In this document: positions 27,983-40,816 of the stretch, piece by piece
How the letters are laid out: every line of letters begins with the position of its first letter
Position numbering within the stretch: position 1 is the first letter of the stretch
Source of the DNA: Sediminibacillus halophilus
GTDB taxonomy: Bacteria; Bacillota; Bacilli; Bacillales; Amphibacillaceae
DNA length: 64,000 nt
Assembly (NCBI RefSeq): GCF_900103695.1
Contig: NZ_FNHF01000003.1
Location: forward strand, 682,001 to 746,000
Direction: 5' to 3'
Program-made: the position numbers and the translations under genes
Notes under the pieces: generated by a model
Told to the model about the DNA's origin: nothing
Database searches by the model: none
Seen by the model: the letters and a program-made list of their open reading frames with translations, nothing else

Positions 27983-28794
27983 GAAAGGCAAAACGGATTG
28001 CAACATACACTTTTTTAAGTGTCGCATCGATTGTCTCGATTTTCCCGTTTCTCTGGATGCTCGTCAGCATGACCAACAAGTCTGTGGACGTTACCAAGGG
28101 GCGTTTGCTACCGGGAACACATTTGTTGGAAAACTTAAAAGCATTGTTTGACACGGTCGACATGGGGACGGCACTGGTCAATTCGACGATCATTGCTGTA
28201 ATCACGACCTTTTTGACATTGCTGATCGGTTCGCTTGCCGGTTATGGCTTCGAGATTTACCGAACGCCTGGAAAAGACCGGGTGTTCAATCTCCTGCTGT
28301 TGTCGATGATGATTCCGTTTGCGGCAATCATGATTCCGTTGTACCGACTATTCGGCGGCCTGCCTTTCTTCGGTATCGATACCTTGGCTGCGGCGATACT
28401 GCCGACAATCATCACCGCGTTTTTTATCTTCTTCTTCCGGCAAAACACGAAGATGTTTGCCAAAGAACTGGTGGAAGCCGGAAGAATCGATGGTTTAAGC
28501 GAGCTGGGAATCTTTTTTCGGATTTATTTACCGACGATGAAAACGTCTTATGCGGCGGCAGCCATCATCGCGTTCATGAATAGTTGGAACAACTATTTAT
28601 GGCCCTTGGTCATTTTGCAGTCTCCTGAAAAGCAGACAATCCCGCTGTTGATTTCCAATCTTGGTGCGGGTTACTCGCCGGACTACGGGTTGATCATGTC
28701 AGCCATCGTGATTGCAACGCTGCCGACTGCCATTGTCTTCTTTGTGATGCAGAAGCATTTTGTGGCAGGAATGATGGGTTCGGTCAAAGGATAA
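27979..28794 (+). CDS. ABC sugar transporter permease (MalG/GanQ type)
   Basis: Membrane permease of 271 residues with six helices and the ATPase-docking motif VEAGRIDGLSELGIFFRIYL. It pairs with the upstream permease to form the channel for galacto-oligosaccharides (substrate by context). GH2 beta-galactosidase follows after 27 bases. Confidence 0.92.
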   Translation: MRKAKRIATYTFLSVASIVSIFPFLWMLVSMTNKSVDVTKGRLLPGTHLLENLKALFDTVDMGTALVNSTIIAVITTFLTLLIGSLAGYGFEIYRTPGKDRVFNLLLLSMMIPFAAIMIPLYRLFGGLPFFGIDTLAAAILPTIITAFFIFFFRQNTKMFAKELVEAGRIDGLSELGIFFRIYLPTMKTSYAAAAIIAFMNSWNNYLWPLVILQSPEKQTIPLLISNLGAGYSPDYGLIMSAIVIATLPTAIVFFVMQKHFVAGMMGSVKG

Positions 28795-31932
<3,138 letters not shown>

Positions 31933-32067
31933 TAAAGCTAGAAAAGGATGAAAGAAAGCTAATTTGGCAGTGGATCATGCGCGGATTGCAAAGGGCTGGC
32001 ATCATCATTTCAACAGCGTATGCACATATATGAAGGATTTTTCAAAATGGTTAGGGAGGAGTCAAAA

Positions 32068-34695
32068 ATGAGGTTAGGGAAAAAACTTAGCTTACTGCTA
32101 GTATTTATCATGCTGCTTTCACCATTATTGTCAGTCTCGGCTGCATCAAACTCTCCTGTTAATATAAAAGGCGGCGACTTTAGCATGGTACCAGGCGAGT
32201 TCTCGGTCATGCAGTTTACGGCGGATCCGGATGTCAACATCAACAGCTATACATGGCAAGTAAATAATGCTCATGTCGTAAAGGTGGACGAGAAAACAGG
32301 AAGAATCGATGCGCTGGGAACCGGAAAAGCGACGATTACCCTAAAAGCAGAAGATCAAGATGGGAATCATTATGCGTCAACTTGTGTAGTGCGCGTCAGT
32401 GGAGAGGGAAAGACACCAATCGTGGAACCAATTCCGGAATTACAAAATAATCAAAGACCGGAATTCATGATGGGGGCAGATGTTTCTTCTTTGTATCAAC
32501 TGATGAAAGCGGGCAAGTCATTTTATGATTTGGAAGGACAAAAAGTCCACTTGTTCGATGTATTGGAGGAAAACGGTGTAAATTGGGTGCGCTTGCGGGT
32601 CTGGAATGACCCCTATGATGAATACAGAAATCCGTATGGTGGCGGGAACAGCAATCTGCAAACAACAATTGAACTTGCCAAGCAGGCGAAACAGCGGGGG
32701 ATGAAGTTGTTTGTCACTTTCCATTACAGTGATTTTTGGGCACATCCGGGTCAACAAATCAAGCCGAAAGCATGGGATGATTTGAGCGGCCAAGACCTAG
32801 TGGATGCTGTTGGTGATTTTACAAAAACTTCCCTCGATGAAATGAAAAAGGCCGGTGTCTATCCTAATATGGTTGGAATAGGCAATGAGACCAACAGTGA
32901 TATTTTGGAACAGCAGTTTGAGCTGACCTCGGAAGGGGATATGAACCCGGTCGCGGTGGATATCTTTAAAGCCGGAGCAGCGGCAGTACGTAGTACAGAT
33001 CCGAATGTGGATGATCCGGAAAAGAAGGCATTGGTTTCCTTCCATCTTGCCAATGGCAATAATTCGTGGTTGTATAACAGTTTTGCTTTGGCCATGGAGA
33101 AAAACAACGTTGACTATGAGGCTCTCGGTGCCTCTTATTATCCATCCTGGCATGGGACGTATGAGGAAGTCCTAAATAACTTGAACCATATCACGGAGAG
33201 ATATGGCAAGGATGCGTTTATCGCGGAAACTGCTTATCCATGGACGATACAGAAGGATGCAGGTGATGATACGCCGCAAAACTTCAAGCATGGTGACGTG
33301 AGTACTGTCGGTTTGGCTGCTTCTGTGCAAGGACAGGCGACGGCCCTACGGGAAGTACTCAATGTAGCAGCAAAGATTGATAATCAGAAAGGGCTTGGCG
33401 CTTTTTATTGGGAACCCGCATGGCTGCCCGGTAATACGACCGGGTGGGCGACCCCTTATGGAACCGGGTGGGAAGTAGCAGGATTGTTCGATATCAACGG
33501 CTATGTACTTCCGTCTATAAAAACTTTTAATCTGGTGAAAGGCAATCAAACACTGCCGGATAACGCCAATGCATATGCTTACGGATGGGAAACACAAGTA
33601 GAAGTGAACAAAGGAGAAAAATTACAGATGCCGGAGAAAATCGTCGCTGTCCAAAACAATGGAAAGATGGGCGATCGTAAACGGACGATAACCAGGCAGC
33701 CGGTTGAATGGAATGAAGAAGATGTAGCTGCTGTCGACACCAATGTCCCTGGTGAGTATATGGTATTCGGCAGTGTCGCCGGAAAGGCCGATAATGCATT
33801 TGCCCATGTCATTGTAAAAGAAGGCGCTTCGGCTTCTGCAGTTGCACCAGTCTTTAGCCTGCCGGATAACAGTAAGGTAAATGCCTTAGGGAATGGCTAT
33901 TCTTACTCGTCAAGACATAATGTAGATGAGGGAAGTTTTATCGAACTGGAGACGGAAACACCAAATGCAGAAATATATTTCACCCTGGACGGAGCAGATC
34001 CTATTACAGGGGCTGGTTCGACTAAACAGTTTGTGGGAGCGCCCTATATCAAAGACTATGATTCAATCCGGGTTTATGCAGGGCCGATTCAGATCTCCCA
34101 AAATGTTGAGATTCAGGCAACAGCCAAGCGGTCGGGTTATGAGTATGATTCAGGTAGCTGGGGGTCTGCGAAAAACTTGCTTGATTACAGTCCGATTGTA
34201 ATTGGCAACTATAAAGCGGTTTATGATTATAGCAGTGAATTACTGGAAAACGGAGGATTCGAAACTGGGAAGCTGGATGGATGGAAAGAAAAAAGCAAAT
34301 CCGGTATGACACAGGTGATAACCGTGGAGGATCATGTCACTAAAGCTTATGCTGGCGATCATGCTGTTAAATTCTCTCTAAATCCAGGTGGGAAAGTGGA
34401 GTTAAGCCAAAAAGCAAAGAAACTGCCAGATGGTCAATACACGCTTTCCGTTTATGCGCGAAGCGACAAAGAAACAACGGATAAGACGGAACTGAACCTC
34501 TCTGCTTTTACCCAAGGGAAGGAATATAGCAATATATTAAAAATGACGAAGGTACCGGGTGGGAAGATGATTTGGCGGAAGTACTCGGTTGAAAACATTC
34601 AAGTTACAAACGGCAACCTCAATATAAAGTTCGAGGCAGAAAGCGATGATCGTTTCACCGGTTACCTCGATCATATCGTTTTGGAAAAGCAGTAA
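32068..34695 (+). CDS. Secreted endo-beta-1,4-galactanase, GH53, with galactan-binding module
   Basis: Multidomain secreted enzyme of 875 residues. A signal peptide ends SVSAAS (about residue 26). Then come a bacterial Ig-like domain (about 30-115), the GH53 catalytic barrel (about 130-490; acid/base Glu274 in GIGNETNS, nucleophile Glu387 in FIAETAYPW), an Ig-like and a chitobiase-C-like domain (AEIYFTLDGADP), and a final beta-sandwich like CBM61 (LLENGGFETGKLDGWKEKS). It cuts beta-1,4-galactan of pectin outside the cell. No cell-wall anchor is visible. Start ATG 32068 follows GGGAGGAG. Confidence 0.92.
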   Translation: MRLGKKLSLLLVFIMLLSPLLSVSAASNSPVNIKGGDFSMVPGEFSVMQFTADPDVNINSYTWQVNNAHVVKVDEKTGRIDALGTGKATITLKAEDQDGNHYASTCVVRVSGEGKTPIVEPIPELQNNQRPEFMMGADVSSLYQLMKAGKSFYDLEGQKVHLFDVLEENGVNWVRLRVWNDPYDEYRNPYGGGNSNLQTTIELAKQAKQRGMKLFVTFHYSDFWAHPGQQIKPKAWDDLSGQDLVDAVGDFTKTSLDEMKKAGVYPNMVGIGNETNSDILEQQFELTSEGDMNPVAVDIFKAGAAAVRSTDPNVDDPEKKALVSFHLANGNNSWLYNSFALAMEKNNVDYEALGASYYPSWHGTYEEVLNNLNHITERYGKDAFIAETAYPWTIQKDAGDDTPQNFKHGDVSTVGLAASVQGQATALREVLNVAAKIDNQKGLGAFYWEPAWLPGNTTGWATPYGTGWEVAGLFDINGYVLPSIKTFNLVKGNQTLPDNANAYAYGWETQVEVNKGEKLQMPEKIVAVQNNGKMGDRKRTITRQPVEWNEEDVAAVDTNVPGEYMVFGSVAGKADNAFAHVIVKEGASASAVAPVFSLPDNSKVNALGNGYSYSSRHNVDEGSFIELETETPNAEIYFTLDGADPITGAGSTKQFVGAPYIKDYDSIRVYAGPIQISQNVEIQATAKRSGYEYDSGSWGSAKNLLDYSPIVIGNYKAVYDYSSELLENGGFETGKLDGWKEKSKSGMTQVITVEDHVTKAYAGDHAVKFSLNPGGKVELSQKAKKLPDGQYTLSVYARSDKETTDKTELNLSAFTQGKEYSNILKMTKVPGGKMIWRKYSVENIQVTNGNLNIKFEAESDDRFTGYLDHIVLEKQ

Positions 34696-34704
34696 ACCAT
34701 TAAT

Positions 34705-34743
34705 GGCTTCACACTGACATGTTTATAAAGTATGTGTGAAGCC
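34705..34743 (+). terminator. Hairpin within the galactan operon (weak terminator or processing site)
   Basis: Stem GGCTTCACAC / TGTGTGAAGCC with an 18-base loop, but no T run follows. It lies between the GH53 and GH42 genes and may lower or stabilise transcript rather than stop it. Confidence 0.45.
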
Positions 34744-34802
34744 TTACACCATCCATTAACCAGCCTGAGGTAAGGCTGAAATTTTTAAAGCAGGTGATTT
34801 TA

Positions 34803-36881
34803 ATGACAAAGCGTTACAATCCAGTCAGTTCGAAAATCCCGAAAATGCTTCACGGTGCCGATTATAATCCAGAGCAATGGGGGGATTATCCCGGCATCAT
34901 CGAAGAAGACATCCGGATGATGAAACTGGCAAACTGCAATGTGATGTCTGTCGGTATTTTTTCCTGGGCTAAACTCGAGCCGGAAGAAGGGGTCTTCCGG
35001 TTGGAATGGCTTGATCAAATTCTTGATAAGCTTGCTGAGAATGACATCTATGCGTTTTTAGCCACTCCAAGCGGCGCGCGTCCGGCCTGGATGTCAGAGA
35101 AATACAAGGAAGTACTCCGGGTGGGTCCGAACCGGGTACGCAACCTGCACGGGCTGCGGCATAATCATTGTTATACTTCCCCCGTTTACCGGGAAAAGGT
35201 GACGACGATCAACCAAAAGCTGGCAGAGCGGTATGCCGGCCATCCTGCAGTGATCGGTTGGCATGTTTCCAATGAATATGGTGGAGAGTGCCACTGTGAT
35301 TTATGCCAGGAAGCATTCCGGGAATGGCTGAAAGAAAAGTACGGTACACTGGATCATTTGAATCATAGCTGGTGGACGACGTTTTGGAGCCATACATACA
35401 CCTCCTGGTCGCAAGTGGAATCACCGGCACCGCATGGAGAATCGATGGTTCACGGCTTGAATTTGGATTGGAAACGGTTCGTGACAGACCAGACGCTCGA
35501 CTTTTTCAAGCATGAGACCAAACCATTGCGAGCAGCAAAGCCGGATTTGCCGGTTACCACTAATTTCATGGAGGCATTTGAGGGGCTCCATTATGCCAAA
35601 TTTGCCGATGCACTCGATTTTGTTTCCTGGGATTCGTATCCTACCTGGCATGATGCCGTCGGTGACGTTGCACAAGCTGCATGGGTGGCGATGAATCATG
35701 ACATGTTCCGGTCGATAAAAGACGGACAGCCGTTCTTACTGATGGAAAGCACGCCTAGTATGACCAACTGGCAACCAGTCAGCAAATTGAAGCGGCCGGG
35801 GATGCATCTGCTGGCATCGATGCAGGCGGTCGCGCACGGCGCTGATTCTGTACAATATTTTCAATGGCGCAAGAGCAGGGGATCAAGCGAAAAGTTTCAT
35901 GGAGCCGTTGTCGACCATGCGGGTCATGAACATACCCGCGTCTTTCAAGAAGTAAGCCAAGTAGGCGATGCCCTTGCCGAGTTGGATGAGGTTGTCGGGA
36001 CAGCGGTGGAAGCAGAAGTGGCGATTATTTTTGATACGGAAAATCGGTGGGCAATTAAGGATGCTCAAGGACCACGTAATCAAGGGATTAAGTATGAAGA
36101 AACGATCGCGGCACATTATCGGGCTTTTTGGAAGCAAGGGGTAGCTGTTGATGTTATCGATATGGAGAAAGACCTGTCAAAATACAAGCTGGTAGTAGCC
36201 CCGATGCTGTACATGGTGCGCGACGGTGTGGGGCAAAAAATTGAAGAATTCGTCAGGAATGGCGGTGCCTTTGTCACAACGTATTGGTCGGGTATCGCCA
36301 ATGAAACCGATTTGGCGTTCTTGGGCGGTTTTCCCGGACCGCTGCGACGTACACTCGGCATCTGGTCCGAGGAAATCGACGCCTTGCATGATGGCCAGAC
36401 GAATCACATCACGCTCACGGAAAATGAACTCGGTTTGAGCGGAGAATACACAGCCATGGAGCTTTGTGATTTGATTCATCTGGAAGGTGCGGAAGCTTTG
36501 GCCGTTTATCAGGAAGATTTTTATGCCGGCAGTCCCGCACTGACGGTCCATCGTTTTGGTAAGGGAAAAGCCTATTATATCGCCTCCCGCAATGAACAGT
36601 CCTTCCACGAAGCTTTTTATGAAAAACTTGTGGAAGAAAGCGGTTTGAAAAGGGCGCTGGAAACCAAATTGCCGGACGGTGTTTCGGCGCAAAGCCGGAC
36701 AGATGGCACGCATGATTACCTTTTCCTGATGAACTTTGGCGGGGAAAAGCAGGCCATTGCCTTGCCGAACGAGAATTTTACTGATCTCCTTGATGGAAGC
36801 GTCGTTTCCCGGTCGATCGAAATAGCTCCTTTAGGCTTGAAACTGTTAAAACGGAAGGAGGGTAACCATGCTGCAGGCTAA
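34803..36881 (+). CDS. Beta-galactosidase, GH42 family (GanA type)
   Basis: Enzyme of 692 residues without signal peptide. The GH42 barrel starts LHGADYNPEQWGDYP. Acid/base is Glu158 in HVSNEYGG, followed by the zinc-cluster residues CHCDLCQ; nucleophile is Glu315 in LLMESTPS. A trimerisation domain and a small C-terminal domain follow. B. subtilis GanA, beside galactanase GanB, releases galactose from galacto-oligosaccharides, so the same role is expected. The stop overlaps the GH35 start by 14 bases. Confidence 0.93.
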   Translation: MTKRYNPVSSKIPKMLHGADYNPEQWGDYPGIIEEDIRMMKLANCNVMSVGIFSWAKLEPEEGVFRLEWLDQILDKLAENDIYAFLATPSGARPAWMSEKYKEVLRVGPNRVRNLHGLRHNHCYTSPVYREKVTTINQKLAERYAGHPAVIGWHVSNEYGGECHCDLCQEAFREWLKEKYGTLDHLNHSWWTTFWSHTYTSWSQVESPAPHGESMVHGLNLDWKRFVTDQTLDFFKHETKPLRAAKPDLPVTTNFMEAFEGLHYAKFADALDFVSWDSYPTWHDAVGDVAQAAWVAMNHDMFRSIKDGQPFLLMESTPSMTNWQPVSKLKRPGMHLLASMQAVAHGADSVQYFQWRKSRGSSEKFHGAVVDHAGHEHTRVFQEVSQVGDALAELDEVVGTAVEAEVAIIFDTENRWAIKDAQGPRNQGIKYEETIAAHYRAFWKQGVAVDVIDMEKDLSKYKLVVAPMLYMVRDGVGQKIEEFVRNGGAFVTTYWSGIANETDLAFLGGFPGPLRRTLGIWSEEIDALHDGQTNHITLTENELGLSGEYTAMELCDLIHLEGAEALAVYQEDFYAGSPALTVHRFGKGKAYYIASRNEQSFHEAFYEKLVEESGLKRALETKLPDGVSAQSRTDGTHDYLFLMNFGGEKQAIALPNENFTDLLDGSVVSRSIEIAPLGLKLLKRKEGNHAAG

Positions 36882-38616
36882 AGACGGGAGGTTTTATTTA
36901 CATGACGAACCTTTTCAAATTTTATCCGGGGCAATGCATTACTTCCGCACGGTACCCGAGCATTGGGAAGACCGGCTGCAGAAGCTGAAAGCGTTGGGAT
37001 TGAATACGGTAGAGACCTATGTGCCCTGGAACCTGCACGAACCCAAGAAAGGGCAGTTCGAATTTTCCGGACTGGCCGATATCGAACGATTCGTCCAACT
37101 GGCGTATGAATTGGGGTTATATGTTATCATCCGTCCTTCGCCATATATTTGCGCCGAATGGGAAATGGGCGGGCTGCCTTCCTGGCTCTTGAAAAATTCG
37201 GATATCGTGCTGAGGAGCAGTGACCCTGTCTATTTGCAGCATGTCTCGGAATATTATGATGTCCTGCTTCCGAAGCTGCGTCCATTCCTATTTCAAAATG
37301 GAGGACCAGTCATCGCCATTCAGATTGAGAATGAATATGGGGCTTATGGAAATGATCAGCAATATTTAACTTTTTTCAAAGATCAATATGCCAGGCACGG
37401 TTTGGAGACATTTTTGTTCACATCCGATGGACCAGAATTTATCAAACAAGGTTCTTTACCTGATGTGACAACAATGTTGAACTTTGGTTCGAAAGTGGAG
37501 GACGCATTCCAACAACTCGAGAAGATGAAGCCGGGATCGCCGAAAATGGTGGCTGAATTCTGGATCGGCTGGTTTGACTACTGGACGGGAGAGCACCATA
37601 CCCGGGAGGGGGAGGATGCTGCCAAGGTATTCAAGGAACTGCTGGAAAACAACAGCTCAGTCAATTTTTATATGTTCCACGGCGGCACCAATTTCGGCTT
37701 CATGAATGGAGCCAACCATTATGATATCTATTACCCTACAATCACCAGCTATGATTATGATAGTTTGTTGACGGAAAGCGGGCAGGTAACCGATAAGTAT
37801 CGTGCCGTCAAGCGGACGTTGCGTGAGTACATGGACGTTCCGGAAGATTATCAAAGCAAGCTTATCGCCAAAGGATACGGAACGGTAGAATTGAAAGAGT
37901 CGGTCAGTTTGTTTGATACACTGCAGCATATCAGCAGGCGGATTGATCACATTGCACCCTTGCCCATGGAAGAGATAGACCAATCTTATGGTTATACACT
38001 TTACCGCACCAAGGTCGATAAACAAGGGGACTTAAGCCTGAATATCGATGCTATCCAGGACCGCGGATTTGTGTACATTAACGGCAGCTATGTTACGACT
38101 GTCTATAAAAATGATGAGCAACGCGTGATTAAGCTGCCTTTTCCAAAAGAGATTAATACACTGGAAATACTGGTGGAAAACATGGGAAGGGCCAACTATG
38201 GTGAACATTTAGCAGACAAAAAAGGGCTCATCCACAATATTTGGCTCGGTGAACAGTACTTTTTCCATTGGGAAATGTATGCCATCGAATTAGATAGTTT
38301 GCCGGCAAATTATCGTTCGAGCGGGGATTCTCGCTACCCGAAGTTTTTTCGGGGAAACTTTGATGCCCCCGGCCGGCATGATACCTTTGTCGATGCTGCC
38401 GGATTTACCAAAGGGAACATCTTCGTCAATGGTTTCAACCTCGGAAGGTACTGGAACATCGCAGGGCCGCAGCAACGGCTATATTTACCGGGACCGCTTT
38501 TGAAGGAAAAGCATAATGAATTAGTGATTCTTGAATTGGAGGGAACGAGTGCCAAGCAGGTTCAGTTGGAGGGGGAGCATGTGCTGGATAGCAGGATAAA
38601 ACGTGAATTAAGTTAG
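36868..38616 (+). CDS. Beta-galactosidase, GH35 family
   Basis: Enzyme of 582 residues without signal peptide. GH35 marks: LSGAMHYFRTVPEHWEDRL near the start, acid/base Glu156 in IQIENEYGAYG, nucleophile Glu230 in MVAEFWIGWFD, and MFHGGTNFGFMNGAN. C-terminal beta-sandwich domains include FVNGFNLGRYW. The third beta-galactosidase family in this locus, perhaps for branched or beta-1,3-linked fragments (inference). AAGGAGG within the GH42 end serves ATG 36868. Confidence 0.93.
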   Translation: MLQAKDGRFYLHDEPFQILSGAMHYFRTVPEHWEDRLQKLKALGLNTVETYVPWNLHEPKKGQFEFSGLADIERFVQLAYELGLYVIIRPSPYICAEWEMGGLPSWLLKNSDIVLRSSDPVYLQHVSEYYDVLLPKLRPFLFQNGGPVIAIQIENEYGAYGNDQQYLTFFKDQYARHGLETFLFTSDGPEFIKQGSLPDVTTMLNFGSKVEDAFQQLEKMKPGSPKMVAEFWIGWFDYWTGEHHTREGEDAAKVFKELLENNSSVNFYMFHGGTNFGFMNGANHYDIYYPTITSYDYDSLLTESGQVTDKYRAVKRTLREYMDVPEDYQSKLIAKGYGTVELKESVSLFDTLQHISRRIDHIAPLPMEEIDQSYGYTLYRTKVDKQGDLSLNIDAIQDRGFVYINGSYVTTVYKNDEQRVIKLPFPKEINTLEILVENMGRANYGEHLADKKGLIHNIWLGEQYFFHWEMYAIELDSLPANYRSSGDSRYPKFFRGNFDAPGRHDTFVDAAGFTKGNIFVNGFNLGRYWNIAGPQQRLYLPGPLLKEKHNELVILELEGTSAKQVQLEGEHVLDSRIKRELS

Positions 38617-38640
38617 TAATTAGTAAGGTTAAGTTTTAGC

Positions 38641-38672
38641 AGACCAATTCACAGGATTTGGTCTTTTCCTTG
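38641..38672 (+). terminator. Terminator of the galactan operon
   Basis: Stem AGACCAATT / ATTTGGTCT followed by TTTCCTTGTTT, 25 bases after the GH35 stop. Confidence 0.75.
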
Positions 38673-38797
38673 TTTATTCATATTTTCACAATGTTGATTC
38701 CATTAAATCAGAAATTGTAATTTTATGTTAAAATTAATGTTGGATTTGTGAAAGCTTGTTTGTTAACATACGGACAGAAGAGTGAGGTGTCACTTGG

Positions 38798-39067
38798 ATG
38801 GGAGTATTTTTTCAGGACACAAAAGAGAAAAGCACAAAAACAATGATGACTGTTAGAACCGCACTTGCAATAATGATGGTAATACTGTTGATTTCCTGCA
38901 TAATCAATGGTTTTGATTTCGTCTTTCTGAGGCTGATTTTCTTATTAGCCGGGATTGGATCTATATTGGATGGAGTGGAAAGCCATCTTCAAAGCAAAAA
39001 AAGCAAGGTATTTCTAATTGACTCCGGAACAGCAGCTATATGGTTTCTATTAGCATTCGGTATGTAG
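38798..39067 (+). CDS. Small membrane protein (89 aa)
   Basis: Protein with three hydrophobic helices (IMMVILLISCIINGFDFVFL region, LIFLLAGIGSIL, and the C-terminal TAAIWFLLAFG). GAGGTG lies before ATG 38798. No family recognised. It stands alone after the galactan operon. Confidence 0.7.
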   Translation: MGVFFQDTKEKSTKTMMTVRTALAIMMVILLISCIINGFDFVFLRLIFLLAGIGSILDGVESHLQSKKSKVFLIDSGTAAIWFLLAFGM

Positions 39068-39187
39068 CAGACTTAGTGAATAATTCACATCCATCCCATC
39101 CTGAAGGAAGAAGAATGGCATTGTCTTCGGCAACTGTTAATGAAGTAACCAGCAGGATGATAGAACGAATGTAAGGGGGACTCACCA

Positions 39188-39532
39188 GTGACCAAAAGCA
39201 AGATATTTTTCATTGTAGCAACTTTAGCTAGCATATTGATAGCTTGTTCCCAGAGTGATGAAGGAACTTTTATGCAAGGGGACATAACAGAAATCGACAA
39301 GGAAAGCGGAGATATGGAAGTGGAAGTCGAAGCATGGACAACAATTGGCGAGCCGGAATCTTCTACAGTGTCATCTGAATTTATTGATGCACCAACATCA
39401 CAAACTATTCGGGTTTCCAATCCAGAAGATTATGAAGAAGGGGAAAAAGTTAAGGTGAAAGTGATCAAAAATTATGAGGAAGATGTCTGGGATTTAGATA
39501 GATTAACATTTGAAGTAGAAGAATTAAATTAG
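39188..39532 (+). CDS. Small lipoprotein, OB-fold-like (114 aa)
   Basis: GTG 39188 follows TAAGGGGG. The signal peptide ends LASILIAC, a lipobox whose Cys would be lipid-anchored. The mature part is acidic and beta-rich (GDITEIDKESGDMEVEVEAW and EGEKVKVKVIKNYEED), a pattern seen in DUF3221-like lipoproteins; that link is only a guess. Exposed at the outer face of the membrane. Confidence 0.7.
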   Translation: MTKSKIFFIVATLASILIACSQSDEGTFMQGDITEIDKESGDMEVEVEAWTTIGEPESSTVSSEFIDAPTSQTIRVSNPEDYEEGEKVKVKVIKNYEEDVWDLDRLTFEVEELN

Positions 39533-39756
39533 GATTTTAAGTTTAATCTATTTGCTGGTCACCAATGGCTCAACGAACTGACGTACATAAGCATTGACAA
39601 AGTTTACATGATCCTCTTTTTGTAGTTTGGCTGGGGGTTTAGAATTGTTTCACTAGATCAAAAGCCAGCAAAGCTACAATCTTTTTTTAGAGGTTAATTG
39701 ACCGATTTTTAAAAATGATAGCAGCGCTGAAGGAATCGTTCTATGAGGAGGACCTG

Positions 39757-39979
39757 ATGAGAAAGCAAATAAGAAAGATAACGGGTAATGATTACAAAAA
39801 GTTTACTGAGCTGGCAAACTCGGCATTCGAAGGATTAAACTTTAGAGTAGTAGAGTTTAATAAGGGAGGCGTAATTCTTTCGTTCGTAGTAGAGCCTAAA
39901 TTTTTTTGAAGGAATGTACTTTAATAAAGAGGTTCTATTTAGCGGAAAAAAGTTTTCGATAATCAGGCCATATAGTTGA
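39757..39979 (+). pseudogene. Small protein gene with frameshift in a T run
   Basis: ATG 39757 has AGGAGG at a good distance. The frame runs 50 codons (MRKQIRKITGNDYKKF ... VVEPKFF) and ends at TGA just after a run of seven T (39901-39907). With six T the frame continues EGMYFNKEVLFSGKKFSIIR to a stop at 39979, giving about 73 residues. The clean extension suggests the longer protein is the ancestral or alternate form. No family recognised. Confidence 0.5.
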
Positions 39980-40219
39980 ATAACACCATTGAAGTAATTG
40001 GATATATGTTAAAGTTCAGTAGGGATAATAAAAAAACTTTTCATAACGTCAGGGCCAAAACGCAAGTAATAGCGTTACCAACTTTATGTGTTCGCTATAG
40101 TTGTAATGTTGAATGAATAGAAAGTAGACAAAAGAGAAGTATATTTAACAAAAACATAGTGGATAGTAAAAAGTAGAGATTGTTGGGAAGAAGTGAAATA
40201 GAAAGATACATAAAAGAAG
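39980..40219. other. Intergenic, nothing recognised
   Basis: AT-rich stretch with stops in all frames and no strong promoter or hairpin that I can see. Confidence 0.5.
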
Positions 40220-40253
40220 GATAAGCCAAGCAGGCAAGCTTAGCTTATCTTTC
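40220..40253. terminator. Bidirectional terminator
   Basis: Stem GATAAGCCAAGC / GCTTAGCTTATC with a 6-base loop, followed by TTTCTATTC on the plus strand. It abuts the stop of the reverse tetR gene. Confidence 0.7.
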
Positions 40254-40816
40254 TATTCTAAATAGGTGGCACCTTTCCAAAAAATCTCGAAGGATATTTG
40301 TGAAGAACGATGGAAACTTTCTGCATTCTCATAGACGAGCTGGATAACCAAGCCATCAAACAGGGTGATAAAGCTAGTGGCTAATTGATCCGGGGTGCAA
40401 GTGATTATAGGATGATTCGCTATATTCATGATTTGCTGTTTAAATGCATGCAAATACTCACGGTAATAGGAGATAATGAGGTCACTCGTTTCCAAAGGTG
40501 CTTTGAATGACATGCTTTGCAGAAAAGCAACAGATGGCTGCTTGTAATATCGCTGTTGAGTTTCCTTAAGGAGTTGAGTAAGTGTTTCCTTCGGCTCAAG
40601 CGATTTAGCTTGGCAGAAAAACTCCTCCAAAAAAATAACCTCTTCTTTCATAGCATTAGCATACGTATCTGTCAGCAATTTGCTTTTCGAAGCATAATGA
40701 TAGGATAATGATTGTTTCCGGATTCCAAGCTCCTCGGCAATTCTGTTCATTTTAACGCCTTCATAGCCATATGCATTGAAATGACGGACCGCTGCATCTC
40801 TAATGGCTTCTTTCAT
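40253..40816 (-). CDS. TetR-family transcriptional repressor
   Basis: Regulator of 187 residues. The N-terminal helix-turn-helix is typical: IRDAAVRHFNAYGYEGVKMN, then RIAEELGIRKQSLSYHY. The C-terminal helices form a ligand-binding domain. Its start overlaps the end of the MFS gene by 17 bases, so both are on one transcript. It probably represses this pair through the palindrome at 42037-42052, with a drug or metabolite as inducer (inference). Confidence 0.88.
   Translation of the reverse strand: MKEAIRDAAVRHFNAYGYEGVKMNRIAEELGIRKQSLSYHYASKSKLLTDTYANAMKEEVIFLEEFFCQAKSLEPKETLTQLLKETQQRYYKQPSVAFLQSMSFKAPLETSDLIISYYREYLHAFKQQIMNIANHPIITCTPDQLATSFITLFDGLVIQLVYENAESFHRSSQISFEIFWKGATYLE

Noticed and set aside
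34705-34743. True terminator splitting the galactan operon
   Set aside because: No T run follows the stem, and no promoter was seen before the GH42 gene; kept only as a weak hairpin.
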